From positions 1 to 64,000 of the forward strand of contig NZ_JBKOPS010000003.1 of NCBI RefSeq assembly GCF_047272945.1: 64,000 bases of DNA, written 5' to 3'. Positions 47,442 through 57,251 of this stretch are shown here, one piece after another; position 1 is the stretch's first letter; each line of letters starts with the position of its first letter. The position numbers and the translations under genes are program-made. The notes under the pieces are model-generated. The model was not told where the DNA came from. It saw only the letters and a program-made list of their open reading frames with translations, and ran no database searches. Source of the stretch: Rubrolithibacter danxiaensis. Its GTDB lineage: Bacteria > Bacteroidota > Bacteroidia > Sphingobacteriales > Sphingobacteriaceae.

Positions 47442-47746
47442 ACTTTGGATTATTCAAGGCATACAAATTTTAAAATCCAGTCCTTTAATCGTTTTAATAA
47501 GACTGAACTGAATTTTGGATTCACATAGATGCTAATTGAAGATTAAAAAACGCCTTTACCATTTTTATTTTTTTAATCATTTTTTCTTTCTGATAATCAG
47601 CAGCGTACAACAGGTACAATTCAGGTACAAAAAAAGTTGGACTTGTTGAGCCCACAAAGCTGATGTTCCTTTGTGATGTAATTGTAAACAACCCGGATAG
47701 TAAATAACTACCGGATTGATTAAGTGAACAACAAAAAGCGAAGCCT
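47442..47746. other. Gene-free stretch before the transfer genes
   Basis: No gene was recognised. It should contain the promoter of the 159-residue gene and perhaps of the tra genes. Confidence 0.4.
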
Positions 47747-48226
47747 ATGTTTACAAACATCACCTGGACGAATTACATAGTTGTAATTATCCTGCTACTC
47801 GTAATTTATTACCTGTTCGTTGGAATACGGTTTTATTATCAGGATCTGAAAAACATAATAGACAAACGCACACCTCAAGTTGATCCTGAGGTTGACCATC
47901 GCTCGTTTGCTTATCCGAATACTGTAAATGCTCAACCGCGGGTTCTACCACTCGATAGTGCGGCTCCAAATTCAGAGGATGATCCTTTCCAGGAAGTAGA
48001 ACACCTGGTCTGCAGGCTAAAAGATGCCGCGAAAGAGGCTTCTGATAAAAAAGCTCTGAAAGAAGAGTTTGCACAATACCTGCGCCTAATACTTAAAGAA
48101 TATCCTGAATTAAAAACTTCTCCATTCCAATCAGCGATCATTGAACTGATAACATCGGAATGTGCAAAATACGGTTCTATTACATTGAGTGAAGATGAGG
48201 TAGTGATGTTGTGGAGTGATTTGTAG
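47747..48226 (+). CDS. Conserved transfer-region protein with N-terminal membrane helix
   Basis: 159 residues. A membrane segment (YIVVIILLLVIYYLFVGI) is followed by a soluble domain with a charged linker (DEPEVDHR-like, PLDSAAPNSEDDPF) and a helical end (LRLILKEYPELKTSPF). It precedes traE in the position usually taken by traD-like genes. No function is assigned. Confidence 0.65.
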   Translation: MFTNITWTNYIVVIILLLVIYYLFVGIRFYYQDLKNIIDKRTPQVDPEVDHRSFAYPNTVNAQPRVLPLDSAAPNSEDDPFQEVEHLVCRLKDAAKEASDKKALKEEFAQYLRLILKEYPELKTSPFQSAIIELITSECAKYGSITLSEDEVVMLWSDL

Positions 48227-48234
48227 TAGAGCCT

Positions 48235-48327
48235 AGCGGAGGGATCAGCTCCTGTTCAACTCTTGTGCTGTAGGGCAATGTGAAGAATGGGTTTGGGTAA
48301 GAAACAGCAGCCGCCCTCCGCTTTTTA
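48235..48327 (+). promoter_or_regulatory. Leader hairpin before traE, possible attenuator
   Basis: AGCGGAGGG (48235-48243) pairs with CCCTCCGCT (48314-48322) and is followed by five T. The 70-base loop contains no obvious start codon for a leader peptide. Placed 40 bases before the traE start, it could limit expression of the tra operon. Confidence 0.55.
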
Positions 48328-48361
48328 AATCAAGCAATTTTAACTTTTAAACTAGTGTGTT

Positions 48362-48700
48362 ATGAAAATGTGTGTACGGAAATTTAAAAGACTTAACAGA
48401 AAACAGGTCAGAGCTGCGGGTGGACTGATTATTTTATTGGCTTTTCATTTTACCGCCTCTGCCCAAGACGGAAATGCAGGTATTGAAGCTGCAAATACTC
48501 AGGTTCGCAGTTATTTCGATTCAGGAACGAATCTAATGTATGCGGTAGGTGCACTATTGGGTCTTATTGGTGCAATTAAAGTTTATCAAAAATGGAATGC
48601 TGGCGATCAGGATACCGGAAAGGTTGCTGCGGCCTGGTTTGGAAGCTGTGTTTTCCTTGTCGTTGTTGCAACTGTAATCAAATCATTCTTCGGCGTATAG
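48362..48700 (+). CDS. traE: Conjugation protein TraE (DUF4134)
   Basis: 112 residues with a signal-anchor (LIILLAFHFTASAQ) and a second hydrophobic pair (NLMYAVGALLGLIGAIKVYQKW and VFLVVVATVIKSFFGV). Contains the family block GNAGIEAANTQVRSYFDSG. It is a small VirB2/VirB3-type component. First gene of the continuous traE-to-traN operon. Confidence 0.9.
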   Translation: MKMCVRKFKRLNRKQVRAAGGLIILLAFHFTASAQDGNAGIEAANTQVRSYFDSGTNLMYAVGALLGLIGAIKVYQKWNAGDQDTGKVAAAWFGSCVFLVVVATVIKSFFGV

Positions 48701-48704
48701 ACCT

Positions 48705-48724
48705 ACTCCCCTCTAGGGAGTTTT
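48705..48724 (+). terminator. Short hairpin between traE and traF
   Basis: ACTCCC-CTCTA-GGGAGT followed by TTT. A weak intra-operon terminator or RNA-processing site could set the high traE level expected for a pilin-like protein. Confidence 0.45.
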
Positions 48725-48738
48725 AGAATAAAACTACC

Positions 48739-49056
48739 ATGAGTAACAGTGTATATCAAATAAATAAAGGAATTAATAAAAGTATTGAGTTTAAAGGACT
48801 CAAAGCTCAGTACATCTGGTATTTCGGCGGGGGTGTAATCGTGCTGCTTATCCTGTTTGCTATTCTCTATATCATTGGCATTAACTCTTTTATCTGCATT
48901 GCAATTATTCTGCTGGCAGGCACTGTGCTAGTCACTAAAGTTTACGCATTGAGCAACAAGTACGGGGAATATGGAATGATGAAGGTTCTTGCTAAACGGC
49001 AAATTCCAAAAATATTGAAGTGTTACAGCAGGAAGCTATTCCTAAAAAAGGAATAG
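48739..49056 (+). CDS. traF: Conjugation protein TraF (DUF4133)
   Basis: 105 residues with two membrane helices (YIWYFGGGVIVLLILFAILYIIG and FICIAIILLAGTVLVTKVYA) and the family opening YQINKGINKSIEFKGLKAQ. VirB3-like inner-membrane part of the transfer channel. Confidence 0.9.
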   Translation: MSNSVYQINKGINKSIEFKGLKAQYIWYFGGGVIVLLILFAILYIIGINSFICIAIILLAGTVLVTKVYALSNKYGEYGMMKVLAKRQIPKILKCYSRKLFLKKE

Positions 49057-49093
49057 CAGAACCTGGCTACAGATATTATTAACAGTAAAGAAA

Positions 49094-51568
49094 GTGGAGA
49101 TGGAAAAGCAGTTGAAAGAAATTTTACCAATATTAGATGTAGAGCATGATTGTATCTTATCCTGTCAGGGAGATATTACTTTAGTCTTTAAGGCCGAACT
49201 ACCTGAAATATTTACCCTATCTGACCAAGAATACGAAGCCTTTCACCAGGCATGGGTTAAGGCGATAAAGGTATTACCGAAGCTTTCCGTCTTTCACAAA
49301 CAGGACTGGTTTATAGACAGCAAATATAAACCTGATTTTACCCGTGAAGACAGAAGCTTTCTTTCCTTCAGCAGTGAGCGTTTTTTCAACGAGCGACCCT
49401 TTTTAGATCATGACTGTTATATACTACTCACTAAAAAGCCAATCGGCAGAAAGCCAGCTTCTTCTTTATTTTCCAATCTCCTACGCAGGTCGATCGTTCC
49501 CGATGAAACGCTAAACCAGCAATTATTACAGGATTTTGCAGATAGCGCAGGGCAGTTTAAACGGATACTGGAGGACAGTGGATTTATTCAGCTTAAACAG
49601 TTAAAGAATGAAGAACTACTAAGCCAAAGTCGGAAAATGGGGTTAATTGAACGCTATTGTTATCTGGCCGACAAGGAAGATTCATTTTTATATAAAGACA
49701 TAGAGTTTAAAGAAGGTATACAGGTAGGTGATCAGTACTGCCAGTTGTATACCTTAGGAGATGCAGCTGACCTTCCGGCCTTGTGCGGTTCAAGGATTAA
49801 TTATGATAAGTATTCTACCGATAAAAGCAAATTCAGTATCGGTTTTGCCTCCACTCTGGGACAGCTTCTATCCTGCAATCATATCTACAATCAGTACATC
49901 TTCATCGAGGATGCACAAAAGACGATTCAAAAGCTCGAAAGTAAGCGCCTGCGCCTGCAATCCCTTTCAGCCTACAGCCGGGAGAACTCAATAGCAAGAG
50001 ACGCAGTCAACGATTTCCTGAATGAAGCGATTGGCCAGCACCGTTTGCCCGTAAAATCTCACTTTAATGTACTGGTATGGACAGACAGAAAAGAGGAACT
50101 AAAAGATTTAAAAAATAAAGTATCATCCGCTTTGGCGCAAATGGATGCGGCCGCTAAACAGGAAACCGTCGGAGCACCACAGATATTCTGGGCAGGCATT
50201 CCCGGTAATGAAGCTGACTTTCCTATGAACGACACCTTTGATACGTTTGCTGAACAAGCTGCCTGTTTTCTAAATCTTGAAAGCAGTTACCGTTCTTCTG
50301 TAAGTCCTGTAGGGCTGAGGCTTGGAGACCGCTTAACCGGAAAACCAGTGCATGTAGATATTAGCGATGAACCGCTTGAAAAAGGTATATGTACAAACCG
50401 CAACAAATTCATTTTAGGGCCTTCAGGTTCAGGGAAGAGCTTTTCTACCAATCACATGGTCCGCTCGTATTATGAGCAGGGAACACACATCCTTTTAGTA
50501 GATGTGGGCCATAGTTATAAAGGCTTGTGCGATATGGTAAATGGCTATTACTTCACTTATAATGAAAAAAATCCTATATGTTTTAATCCTTTTTATATCA
50601 ATGAAGGAGATACTTTAGATACCGAGAAAAAAGAAAGTATTAAAACGTTGCTGCTTGCCTTATGGAAGAAAGATAATGAAGTGTTTCGCCGCAGCGAATA
50701 TGTAGCCTTGTCCAATGCCTTGCAGCTTTACTATGAAAAGCTGGATAATGATAAAAATATATTCCCAAATTTCAACAGCTTCTATGAGTTTTTATTGGAT
50801 GAGTTTGTTGATGTACTGCAAGACGACAAGGTAAAGGAAAAGGACTTTGATATCAGCAATTTTCTTTACGTATTACGACCTTTTTATAAGGGTGGTGAGT
50901 TTGATTATCTGCTTAATGCTTCTCAAAATTTAGATCTTCTAAAGGAGCGTTTTATTGTGTTCGAACTGGATAACATTAAGGACCATCCCATCCTGTTTCC
51001 GGTCGTAACCATCATTATCATGGAAGTCTTTATCAGCAAGATGCGGAAGCTGAAAGGAGTACGTAAGATGATACTGATCGAAGAAGCATGGAAAGCCATA
51101 GCCAGGGAAGGAATGGCTGAATACATTAAATATCTCTTTAAAACGGTACGTAAGTTTTTTGGAGAAGCAGTAGTGGTCACCCAGGAAGTGGAAGACATCA
51201 TCAGTTCCCCAGTGGTTAAGCAGGCCATAATTAATAATAGTGACTGTAAAATCCTTTTAGATCAATCGAAATATCAAAACAAATTTGAACAGATTCAGGA
51301 ACTTCTTGGGCTGACCGAAAAAGAAAAAGCCCTGATCTTGTCACTAAATAAAGCTAATGATCCTTCAAAAAAGTACAAAGAAATTTTCATTAGTCTGGGC
51401 GGAACGCTTTCCAAAGTTTATCGCACCGAAGTATCGACCGAAGAATATTTAACTTATACTACTGAAGAAAAGGAAAAAGTAAAAGTAATGGAGTACGCTC
51501 AAAAATACGGGGATATAAAGAAAGGTATAGCCGCACTGGCAAGAGATATGAAAGCCGGTATTGTTTAG
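49094..51568 (+). CDS. traG: Conjugation ATPase TraG (VirB4-type)
   Basis: 824 residues from GTG; a start at ATG 49100 is equally likely. The N-terminal VirB4 domain is followed by the ATPase with Walker A GPSGSGKS (about 442) and LIEEAWKAIA as Walker B. It energises pilus and substrate transfer. The sequence EEAWKAIAREGMAEYIKYLFK is characteristic of the Bacteroidota family. Confidence 0.95.
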   Translation: MEMEKQLKEILPILDVEHDCILSCQGDITLVFKAELPEIFTLSDQEYEAFHQAWVKAIKVLPKLSVFHKQDWFIDSKYKPDFTREDRSFLSFSSERFFNERPFLDHDCYILLTKKPIGRKPASSLFSNLLRRSIVPDETLNQQLLQDFADSAGQFKRILEDSGFIQLKQLKNEELLSQSRKMGLIERYCYLADKEDSFLYKDIEFKEGIQVGDQYCQLYTLGDAADLPALCGSRINYDKYSTDKSKFSIGFASTLGQLLSCNHIYNQYIFIEDAQKTIQKLESKRLRLQSLSAYSRENSIARDAVNDFLNEAIGQHRLPVKSHFNVLVWTDRKEELKDLKNKVSSALAQMDAAAKQETVGAPQIFWAGIPGNEADFPMNDTFDTFAEQAACFLNLESSYRSSVSPVGLRLGDRLTGKPVHVDISDEPLEKGICTNRNKFILGPSGSGKSFSTNHMVRSYYEQGTHILLVDVGHSYKGLCDMVNGYYFTYNEKNPICFNPFYINEGDTLDTEKKESIKTLLLALWKKDNEVFRRSEYVALSNALQLYYEKLDNDKNIFPNFNSFYEFLLDEFVDVLQDDKVKEKDFDISNFLYVLRPFYKGGEFDYLLNASQNLDLLKERFIVFELDNIKDHPILFPVVTIIIMEVFISKMRKLKGVRKMILIEEAWKAIAREGMAEYIKYLFKTVRKFFGEAVVVTQEVEDIISSPVVKQAIINNSDCKILLDQSKYQNKFEQIQELLGLTEKEKALILSLNKANDPSKKYKEIFISLGGTLSKVYRTEVSTEEYLTYTTEEKEKVKVMEYAQKYGDIKKGIAALARDMKAGIV

Positions 51569-51591
51569 CATAAACTGTAAATCAAAATAGT

Positions 51592-52269
51592 ATGAAAAAG
51601 TTATTAGTGATGCTGGGAATTGTGACGCTGGGAGTAATAACACCGGTTCAAAAAACACAGGCGCAGATTCTTATAGCAGAAATTATTAAAGCAGGTGTTA
51701 AAAAAGTAGTTCGGGCGGTTGACCTAAAAATTCAGCGGTTGCAGAATAAGACTATATGGTTGCAGAACGCGCAAAAGGTTCTGGAAAATACGATGTCAAA
51801 ATTAAAGCTAGATGAAATTTCAACCTGGGTAGAAAGGCAGCGTACCTTATACAAGGATTACTATGAAGAGCTTTACAAAGTCAAATCCATTATTTCCTAT
51901 TACAACCGGATAAAAGATATCAGCAGAAAACAGGGTCGTTTGGTAAAAGAGTATCAGCGGGCATGGAACCTACTCAAACAGGACAAAAATTTCACTCCCG
52001 AAGAATTGGATTATATGAGCCGGGTTTACTCCGGTATTCTGGATCAGAGCACAGAGAATATTGGCCGGATTTCTTTAGTCATAAATTCCTTCACTACACA
52101 GATGAGCGATGCTGAACGACTTGAAATCATTAACGCTGCTGCGGAACAGGTTGATACGAATTATTACGACCTGGTGAAATTTAACCAGCAGTCTATTTTA
52201 CTGAGCTTACAGCGGGCCAAAGCTCACAATGATATCGACGTGGTGAAAAAGTTATATGGGATTGAATAA
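51592..52269 (+). CDS. Secreted transfer protein, TraI-like
   Basis: 225 residues with a signal peptide (LGVITPVQKTQAQ). It is helical and ends in VVKKLYGIE. It is the first of three tandem genes with the same length, fold and C-terminal YG signature. In CTnDOT-like elements the TraI protein occupies this position after TraG. The role is probably in the periplasmic channel. Confidence 0.75.
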   Translation: MKKLLVMLGIVTLGVITPVQKTQAQILIAEIIKAGVKKVVRAVDLKIQRLQNKTIWLQNAQKVLENTMSKLKLDEISTWVERQRTLYKDYYEELYKVKSIISYYNRIKDISRKQGRLVKEYQRAWNLLKQDKNFTPEELDYMSRVYSGILDQSTENIGRISLVINSFTTQMSDAERLEIINAAAEQVDTNYYDLVKFNQQSILLSLQRAKAHNDIDVVKKLYGIE

Positions 52270-52280
52270 AACTTACGACT

Positions 52281-52925
52281 ATGAAAAAGCTGCTTATTCT
52301 AATACTGTTTGCCTGTTTAATTGAAGGGGCGCAGGCACAAACCTTTTCCGAATGGTTCAGACAGAAGAAGACACAAAAGAAATATTTGATTCAACAGATT
52401 GCCGCCTTAAAGCTCTACTTAGGATATGTAAATAAAGGGTATTCGATTGTTCAAAAAGGATTAACAAGTATAGGTGATCTGAAAGACGGAGAACTAAACC
52501 TCCATACTGACTATTTGAATTCACTTAAGAATGTCAATCCAAAAATCAAAAGCTATACAAGGTTGGGCAAAATCATTGCACTTCAACGGACCATTTTTCA
52601 AAATTACGAACACATCTATTCTGATTTAAAGCAGAGCACTGCTTTTAATACCGAAGAGATGAATTACATCCATCGTGTTCATAACAGGCTGCTTGATGAC
52701 TGCTCTGAAGTAATTGACGAACTGATTACTCTTACGACTAACGGAAAATTAGAGATGACGGACCAGGAGCGACTAAAGCGGATAGATGAACTATATGTGC
52801 GGATGCAGGACAATTATTCTTTTGCGAAGAGTTTTGGAAATGAGGTAATTCTATTGGCAGCTACTCGAAAACATGAGGGAAGTGATATTCAAACCAGCCG
52901 TAGGATGTATGGACTTAAAAACTAG
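52281..52925 (+). CDS. Secreted helical transfer protein, second paralogue
   Basis: 214 residues, signal peptide (LILFACLIEGAQAQ), helical body with KKYLIQQIAALKLYLGYVNKG and the ending SRRMYGLKN. Related in layout to the genes on either side (MTDQERLKRIDELY matches MSDDERLQAIDDVF of the next gene). Spacing 11 bases. Such genes are sometimes annotated as TerB-like; I see no tellurite link. Confidence 0.75.
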   Translation: MKKLLILILFACLIEGAQAQTFSEWFRQKKTQKKYLIQQIAALKLYLGYVNKGYSIVQKGLTSIGDLKDGELNLHTDYLNSLKNVNPKIKSYTRLGKIIALQRTIFQNYEHIYSDLKQSTAFNTEEMNYIHRVHNRLLDDCSEVIDELITLTTNGKLEMTDQERLKRIDELYVRMQDNYSFAKSFGNEVILLAATRKHEGSDIQTSRRMYGLKN

Positions 52926-52930
52926 TTACT

Positions 52931-53560
52931 ATGAAAAGGACACTGCTATTTGTTCTACTAATGACCTGTATTAGTCAACAGTCGCCTGCTCAAAGCCCCG
53001 AGGTTCAGCAGTTATTAATGAACGTAGAGAAGCTGGCGCAGTTGAAGCAAATATTGACGGATATGAAAAAAGGATACAAGATTATTAGCTCCGGTTATAA
53101 TGCAGTTAAGAATTTATCAGAGGGAAATTTTAATCTTCATAAAGTCTTTCTGGATGGATTGATGCAGGTAAGCCCGGCAGTCCGAAATTATAAGAAAATT
53201 GCAGAGATAATAAGTTATCAAGTGATGCTGGTTAAAGAATATAAATCTGCCTACAACAAGTTTAGGCGGAACGGGAGCTTTAATCCACAGGAACTCGATT
53301 ATTTCGGAAGAGTATATTCTAAGCTTTTTAAACAAAGCATAAATAATCTCGACCACTTAATGACGGTAATTACCGCAGATAAACTTAGAATGTCGGATGA
53401 TGAAAGGCTGCAGGCAATCGATGATGTATTCCTGGATTTGGAGGATAAACTTGTATTTCTACGGCATTTCAACAGTCAGATTAGCATACTTTCCTTCCAG
53501 CGCGAAAGAGAAAAGAATGATGCTTTTACAATGCAGAAAATCTATGGATTAACCAACTAA
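52931..53560 (+). CDS. Secreted helical transfer protein, third paralogue
   Basis: 209 residues, signal peptide (LLMTCISQQSPAQ), helical, ending QKIYGLTN. Shares the pattern KGYKIISSGYNAVKNLSEGNFNLHK with KGYSIVQKGLTSIGDLKDGE of the second paralogue, so the two arose by duplication. The spacing from that gene is 5 bases. Confidence 0.75.
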   Translation: MKRTLLFVLLMTCISQQSPAQSPEVQQLLMNVEKLAQLKQILTDMKKGYKIISSGYNAVKNLSEGNFNLHKVFLDGLMQVSPAVRNYKKIAEIISYQVMLVKEYKSAYNKFRRNGSFNPQELDYFGRVYSKLFKQSINNLDHLMTVITADKLRMSDDERLQAIDDVFLDLEDKLVFLRHFNSQISILSFQREREKNDAFTMQKIYGLTN

Positions 53561-53570
53561 GTAAAATTTT

Positions 53571-54773
53571 ATGGCAAGATGGAAAAGAGCTGCAATTATT
53601 GCAGCAGTGGGAATGTTATTGCCACAATTCAGCGAGGCTCAAGCGCTGGCAGGTGAAATGAACGACTTACAAAGCGTGTTAAATCAGCTGTACGATGAGA
53701 TGATTCCGCTATGCAGCAGGCTTATTGGCATTGGCCAAGGCATCGCTGGTTTTGCTGCTACCTGGTATATCGCTTCACGAGTCTGGAGGCACATTGCTAA
53801 TGCCGAACCGATTGATTTTTATCCTTTATTCCGTCCCTTCGTTATCGGATTTGCAGTGCTGATTTTTCCTTCCGTATTATCGATGATTAATGGCGTCATG
53901 CAACCAACCGTTACCGCTACTGCTGCGATGGTCGAAGGATCAGACAAAGCCATTGCTTTGCTATTGAAAGAAAAAGAGGCAGCAATCAAAAAACGTCACG
54001 ACTGGCAAATGTATGTTGGAGATTCAGGTGGCGGAGACAGAGATAAGTGGTATAAATACACTCATGACAATGCCGATCCCTCCAAAGAAGGAATATTCGA
54101 AAGTATCGGAAACGATGTGAAGTTTGCAATGGCTAAGGCTTCTTACAACTTCCGCAACTCCGTAAAAGAATGGATGAGCGAGGTGTTAAGAGTGCTTTAT
54201 GAGGCAGCTGCTCTTTGCATCAATACATTAAGAACGTTCCAGTTAATTGTACTGGCGATACTTGGGCCACTCGTTTTTGGTATTGCAGTATTCGATGGCT
54301 TTCAGCATACTCTTACAGTTTGGCTGGCACGGTATATAAACGTATTCCTATGGCTGCCAGTTGCTAATATCTTTGGATCAATCATAGGCAAAATTCAGGA
54401 AAAAATGCTGGAGCTTGACTTGTCCCAACTCGAAAATTCCGGTGATACTTTCTTCAGTTCTACCGACGCCGGTTATCTGGTTTTTCTCATTATTGGGATT
54501 GTCGGATACTTTACAGTTCCTTCAGTAGCTAATTACATTGTTCACGCAGGAGGCGGAAGTGCATTAGTGCAAAAGGTTACCAACATGTTCAGCAGCTCCA
54601 CTCATAGTGTTGTAAATACGGCAAGAACCGGAGTAAGTATGACCGCAGACGCAATGGGGAATGCAGCCGGCAGATTCACGCAAAGCATGGCAAATCATAA
54701 TACTTCTGCCCCTTACTTCACTGAAAAGTCGAATGCTTCCTTTATGAATAACAAGCTAAAAGGCAATTCCTAA
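53571..54773 (+). CDS. traJ: Conjugation membrane protein TraJ (VirB6-like)
   Basis: 400 residues with a signal-like N-terminus (AVGMLLPQFSEAQ) and several membrane helices (GQGIAGFAATWYIASRVW, FVIGFAVLIFPSVLSM, LIVLAILGPLVFGIAVFDGF, YLVFLIIGIVGYFTVPS). It builds the inner-membrane part of the channel. The motif WLARYINVFLWLPVANIFGSI is typical of the Bacteroidota family. Confidence 0.92.
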   Translation: MARWKRAAIIAAVGMLLPQFSEAQALAGEMNDLQSVLNQLYDEMIPLCSRLIGIGQGIAGFAATWYIASRVWRHIANAEPIDFYPLFRPFVIGFAVLIFPSVLSMINGVMQPTVTATAAMVEGSDKAIALLLKEKEAAIKKRHDWQMYVGDSGGGDRDKWYKYTHDNADPSKEGIFESIGNDVKFAMAKASYNFRNSVKEWMSEVLRVLYEAAALCINTLRTFQLIVLAILGPLVFGIAVFDGFQHTLTVWLARYINVFLWLPVANIFGSIIGKIQEKMLELDLSQLENSGDTFFSSTDAGYLVFLIIGIVGYFTVPSVANYIVHAGGGSALVQKVTNMFSSSTHSVVNTARTGVSMTADAMGNAAGRFTQSMANHNTSAPYFTEKSNASFMNNKLKGNS

Positions 54774-54798
54774 CTATTCATTATTTAAATACAAAGCT

Positions 54799-55416
54799 AT
54801 GTTCAGAAAAACGAAAAATATTGATACCGCCTTTCGGCACATCCGGGGCTTCAGCATAGTAGTTATAGCAGCGTGCGTATTCCTTACTTGTTTTGGGATG
54901 TATAAGAGCTATAGACTCGCAACTGACATGCAGAACAAGGTCTATATCCTGGCAAATGGCAAGGCGCTGGAAGCATACGCTTCTGAACGGAAAGACAATA
55001 TTCCGGTTGAGGCAAGAGATCATATCAAAAGCTTTCATCATCTATTCTTCAGCCTTGACCCCGACGATAAGGTAATTAAAGCGAATATAACAAAGGCCCT
55101 TTACCTGGCAGATGCATCAGCAAAGAGAGAGTATGACAATCTCAAAGAGAACGGCTATTACTCCAATATCATTGCGGGTAATATCAGTCAGCAGATAAAG
55201 ATAGACAGCGTGGAGTTAGATACAAATCAGTATCCCTATTACTTCCGCTGTTATGGCATCCAATTCATTATTCGTACAACCACCACTGTTTCCCGAAGCC
55301 TGATTACAGAAGGATTTTTACGTAATGTTTCGAGAAGTGATAACAACCCGCATGGATTCCTGATTGAGCGGTGGCGGACAATAGAAAATAAGGATTTGAA
55401 AGTTAAAAACAACTAA
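54799..55416 (+). CDS. traK: Conjugation protein TraK (VirB8-like)
   Basis: 205 residues with one N-terminal membrane helix (SIVVIAACVFLTCFGMY) and a periplasmic VirB8-like domain (SFHHLFFSLDPDDKVIKANI, YYFRCYGIQFIIRTTTT). It is an assembly factor of the type IV machinery. Confidence 0.92.
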   Translation: MFRKTKNIDTAFRHIRGFSIVVIAACVFLTCFGMYKSYRLATDMQNKVYILANGKALEAYASERKDNIPVEARDHIKSFHHLFFSLDPDDKVIKANITKALYLADASAKREYDNLKENGYYSNIIAGNISQQIKIDSVELDTNQYPYYFRCYGIQFIIRTTTTVSRSLITEGFLRNVSRSDNNPHGFLIERWRTIENKDLKVKNN

Positions 55417-55419
55417 GCC

Positions 55420-55908
55420 ATGACAACTAATACCAGTGAAAAATCAGTTTCTAAAGACCAAACTCTGAATCAAAACTCTAATTGTACAGTAGCCAGCTGC
55501 ATTCACTTTCAAGCTAAGTTGGCTGCTCGCATGCAGCGTAGGAGCGACCAATTTTCTCTTAAAATTAAAACTGTCACATTGCTTCTATTCTGTTTGTTGG
55601 CAAGCAGCTTCAGTATTTACCTAATTGCAAACAATCTTTTAAGCAATCAAGCAGATAATGTACTTAAAGTAACACCCATCAACTACCCTAGGTACACCAA
55701 ACTATCCCGTGCTCAAAATACTGCAGCTTCGATTGTGATAAATCAAGCGGAATATCAAAAGATCCACGAATTCCGCCGGTACATTGACAGCCTTGCTAAC
55801 ACTGCTTCGGGTAAAAGATTTCTTGACAGCATCCTCAAACAACGGCCCGGCCTAATGGATAGCATTGAATTCCTGGAAAACATTTATCAATCTCAAAATA
55901 AAAACTAA
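55420..55908 (+). CDS. Small membrane protein at the traL position
   Basis: 162 residues. A central membrane helix (VTLLLFCLLASSFSIYLIAN) separates a Cys-containing cytoplasmic part (NCTVASCIHF) from a periplasmic part. It lies between traK and traM, the traL position of CTnDOT, but is longer than TraL and shows little motif match. Overlaps traM by one base (TAATG). Confidence 0.65.
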   Translation: MTTNTSEKSVSKDQTLNQNSNCTVASCIHFQAKLAARMQRRSDQFSLKIKTVTLLLFCLLASSFSIYLIANNLLSNQADNVLKVTPINYPRYTKLSRAQNTAASIVINQAEYQKIHEFRRYIDSLANTASGKRFLDSILKQRPGLMDSIEFLENIYQSQNKN

Positions 55909-57218
55909 TGATTATGGAAAAACGACAAGATTCTCCCAAATTTCTCAGGCAGCGCAAATTCTTTACAATTCTGCCTTTATTGGTTCTGCCATTTATAACT
56001 GTGATATTCTGGCTACTTGGCGGCGGAAAAACAAGTACAGCTGATGCACATGAATTATCTCAGCTCGGTTTTAACATGCAGTTACCCGGCGCATATCTAA
56101 AAGAAGATAAGCCACTGGATAAACTCAGCTATTATGAAAGGGCTGCATCTGATTCTGCAAAACTTAAAGAGCAGATGAAAAATGATCCTTATTATAATTA
56201 CAGAGATACCGACAGCTTGCCGTTAACCGGTTCTTTAACAGAAGGCAACGGGATTAGAAATAACAGTAGTCGGATCAATACATCACCTTTCAGCAATACA
56301 ACATATCAAGACGCGAACGAGACGAAAGTATATGAGAAGTTGGAACAGTTAAATAAAGTTCTAAATAGGCCACCCTCAGTTCAAAAGCAGGCTAGTAATA
56401 AGATGAAAGGTGGTTTGTCTCAGGATGACGCAGAAGTTAACAGCAACGACATTGACCGGCTTGAGCAGATGATGCAGGTGATGAATCAAGGAGAGGAAGA
56501 AGATCCTGAAATGCAGCAGTTAAACGGGATGCTTGAAAAGATACTGGATATACAGCATCCGGAGCGGGTTCAGGAAAAGCTTAGAACGGTATCCGAAGCA
56601 AGGAAAGGCCAGGTATTTGCAGTATCGGTAGACAATTTGAATGATGCTGCCTCCTTACTAAGCAGTCATCCACGTGGGGATAACGCGAACTTCCGAGCAC
56701 AATCCAAAGGCTTTTTTTCAATAGAAAATTCTACCGATCTCTGGGAAATACCCAACGCAGTCCGAGCAGTCATTCATGAAACGCAGACATTAGTGAGCGG
56801 TTCAACTATTAAGTTTCGTCTCGTAGATGATGTTTATATCAATGGCGCACTCATTCCAAAAGATCATTTTATTTTCGGCATTGCCTCTCTTAATGGCGAA
56901 CGGTTAACTGTTAGTATTAACAGTATCCGATATAATAATTCCATTTTTCCGGTCGAACTTTCCGTCTACGATATGGACGGCTTAAATGGAATTTATATTC
57001 CCGGAGCCATCACCAGAGACGCGGCGAAGCAATCCGCCGATCGTGTTGTTCAGGGAATTGGATTAACAACATTAGACCCTTCATTAGGAGCCCAAGCGGC
57101 CAGCGCTGGTATTGATGCAGCCCGAACTCTTTTCAGTAAAAAAGTTAAGCAGGTAAAGGTAACGGTGAAAGCAGGGTATCAGGTACTGCTGCTGGATGAA
57201 AAACAGAATTTAAACTAA
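55908..57218 (+). CDS. traM: Conjugation protein TraM (VirB10-like)
   Basis: 436 residues. The N-terminal membrane helix (LLVLPFITVIFWLLGGG) is followed by a long flexible Gln/Asn-rich linker and a C-terminal beta-barrel-like domain (VRAVIHETQTLVSGSTIKFRL, VYINGALIPKDHFIFGIAS). An ATG two codons later, at 55914, could be the real start. It spans the periplasm in the channel core. Confidence 0.92.
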   Translation: MIMEKRQDSPKFLRQRKFFTILPLLVLPFITVIFWLLGGGKTSTADAHELSQLGFNMQLPGAYLKEDKPLDKLSYYERAASDSAKLKEQMKNDPYYNYRDTDSLPLTGSLTEGNGIRNNSSRINTSPFSNTTYQDANETKVYEKLEQLNKVLNRPPSVQKQASNKMKGGLSQDDAEVNSNDIDRLEQMMQVMNQGEEEDPEMQQLNGMLEKILDIQHPERVQEKLRTVSEARKGQVFAVSVDNLNDAASLLSSHPRGDNANFRAQSKGFFSIENSTDLWEIPNAVRAVIHETQTLVSGSTIKFRLVDDVYINGALIPKDHFIFGIASLNGERLTVSINSIRYNNSIFPVELSVYDMDGLNGIYIPGAITRDAAKQSADRVVQGIGLTTLDPSLGAQAASAGIDAARTLFSKKVKQVKVTVKAGYQVLLLDEKQNLN

Positions 57219-57251
57219 TAAATAGAAGTCCACCATTTAATTCCTAAGTGT

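Noticed and set aside
47521..47763. Minus-strand open frame of 80 codons
   Set aside because: It overlaps the start of the transfer-region gene on the other strand and has no coding signature.
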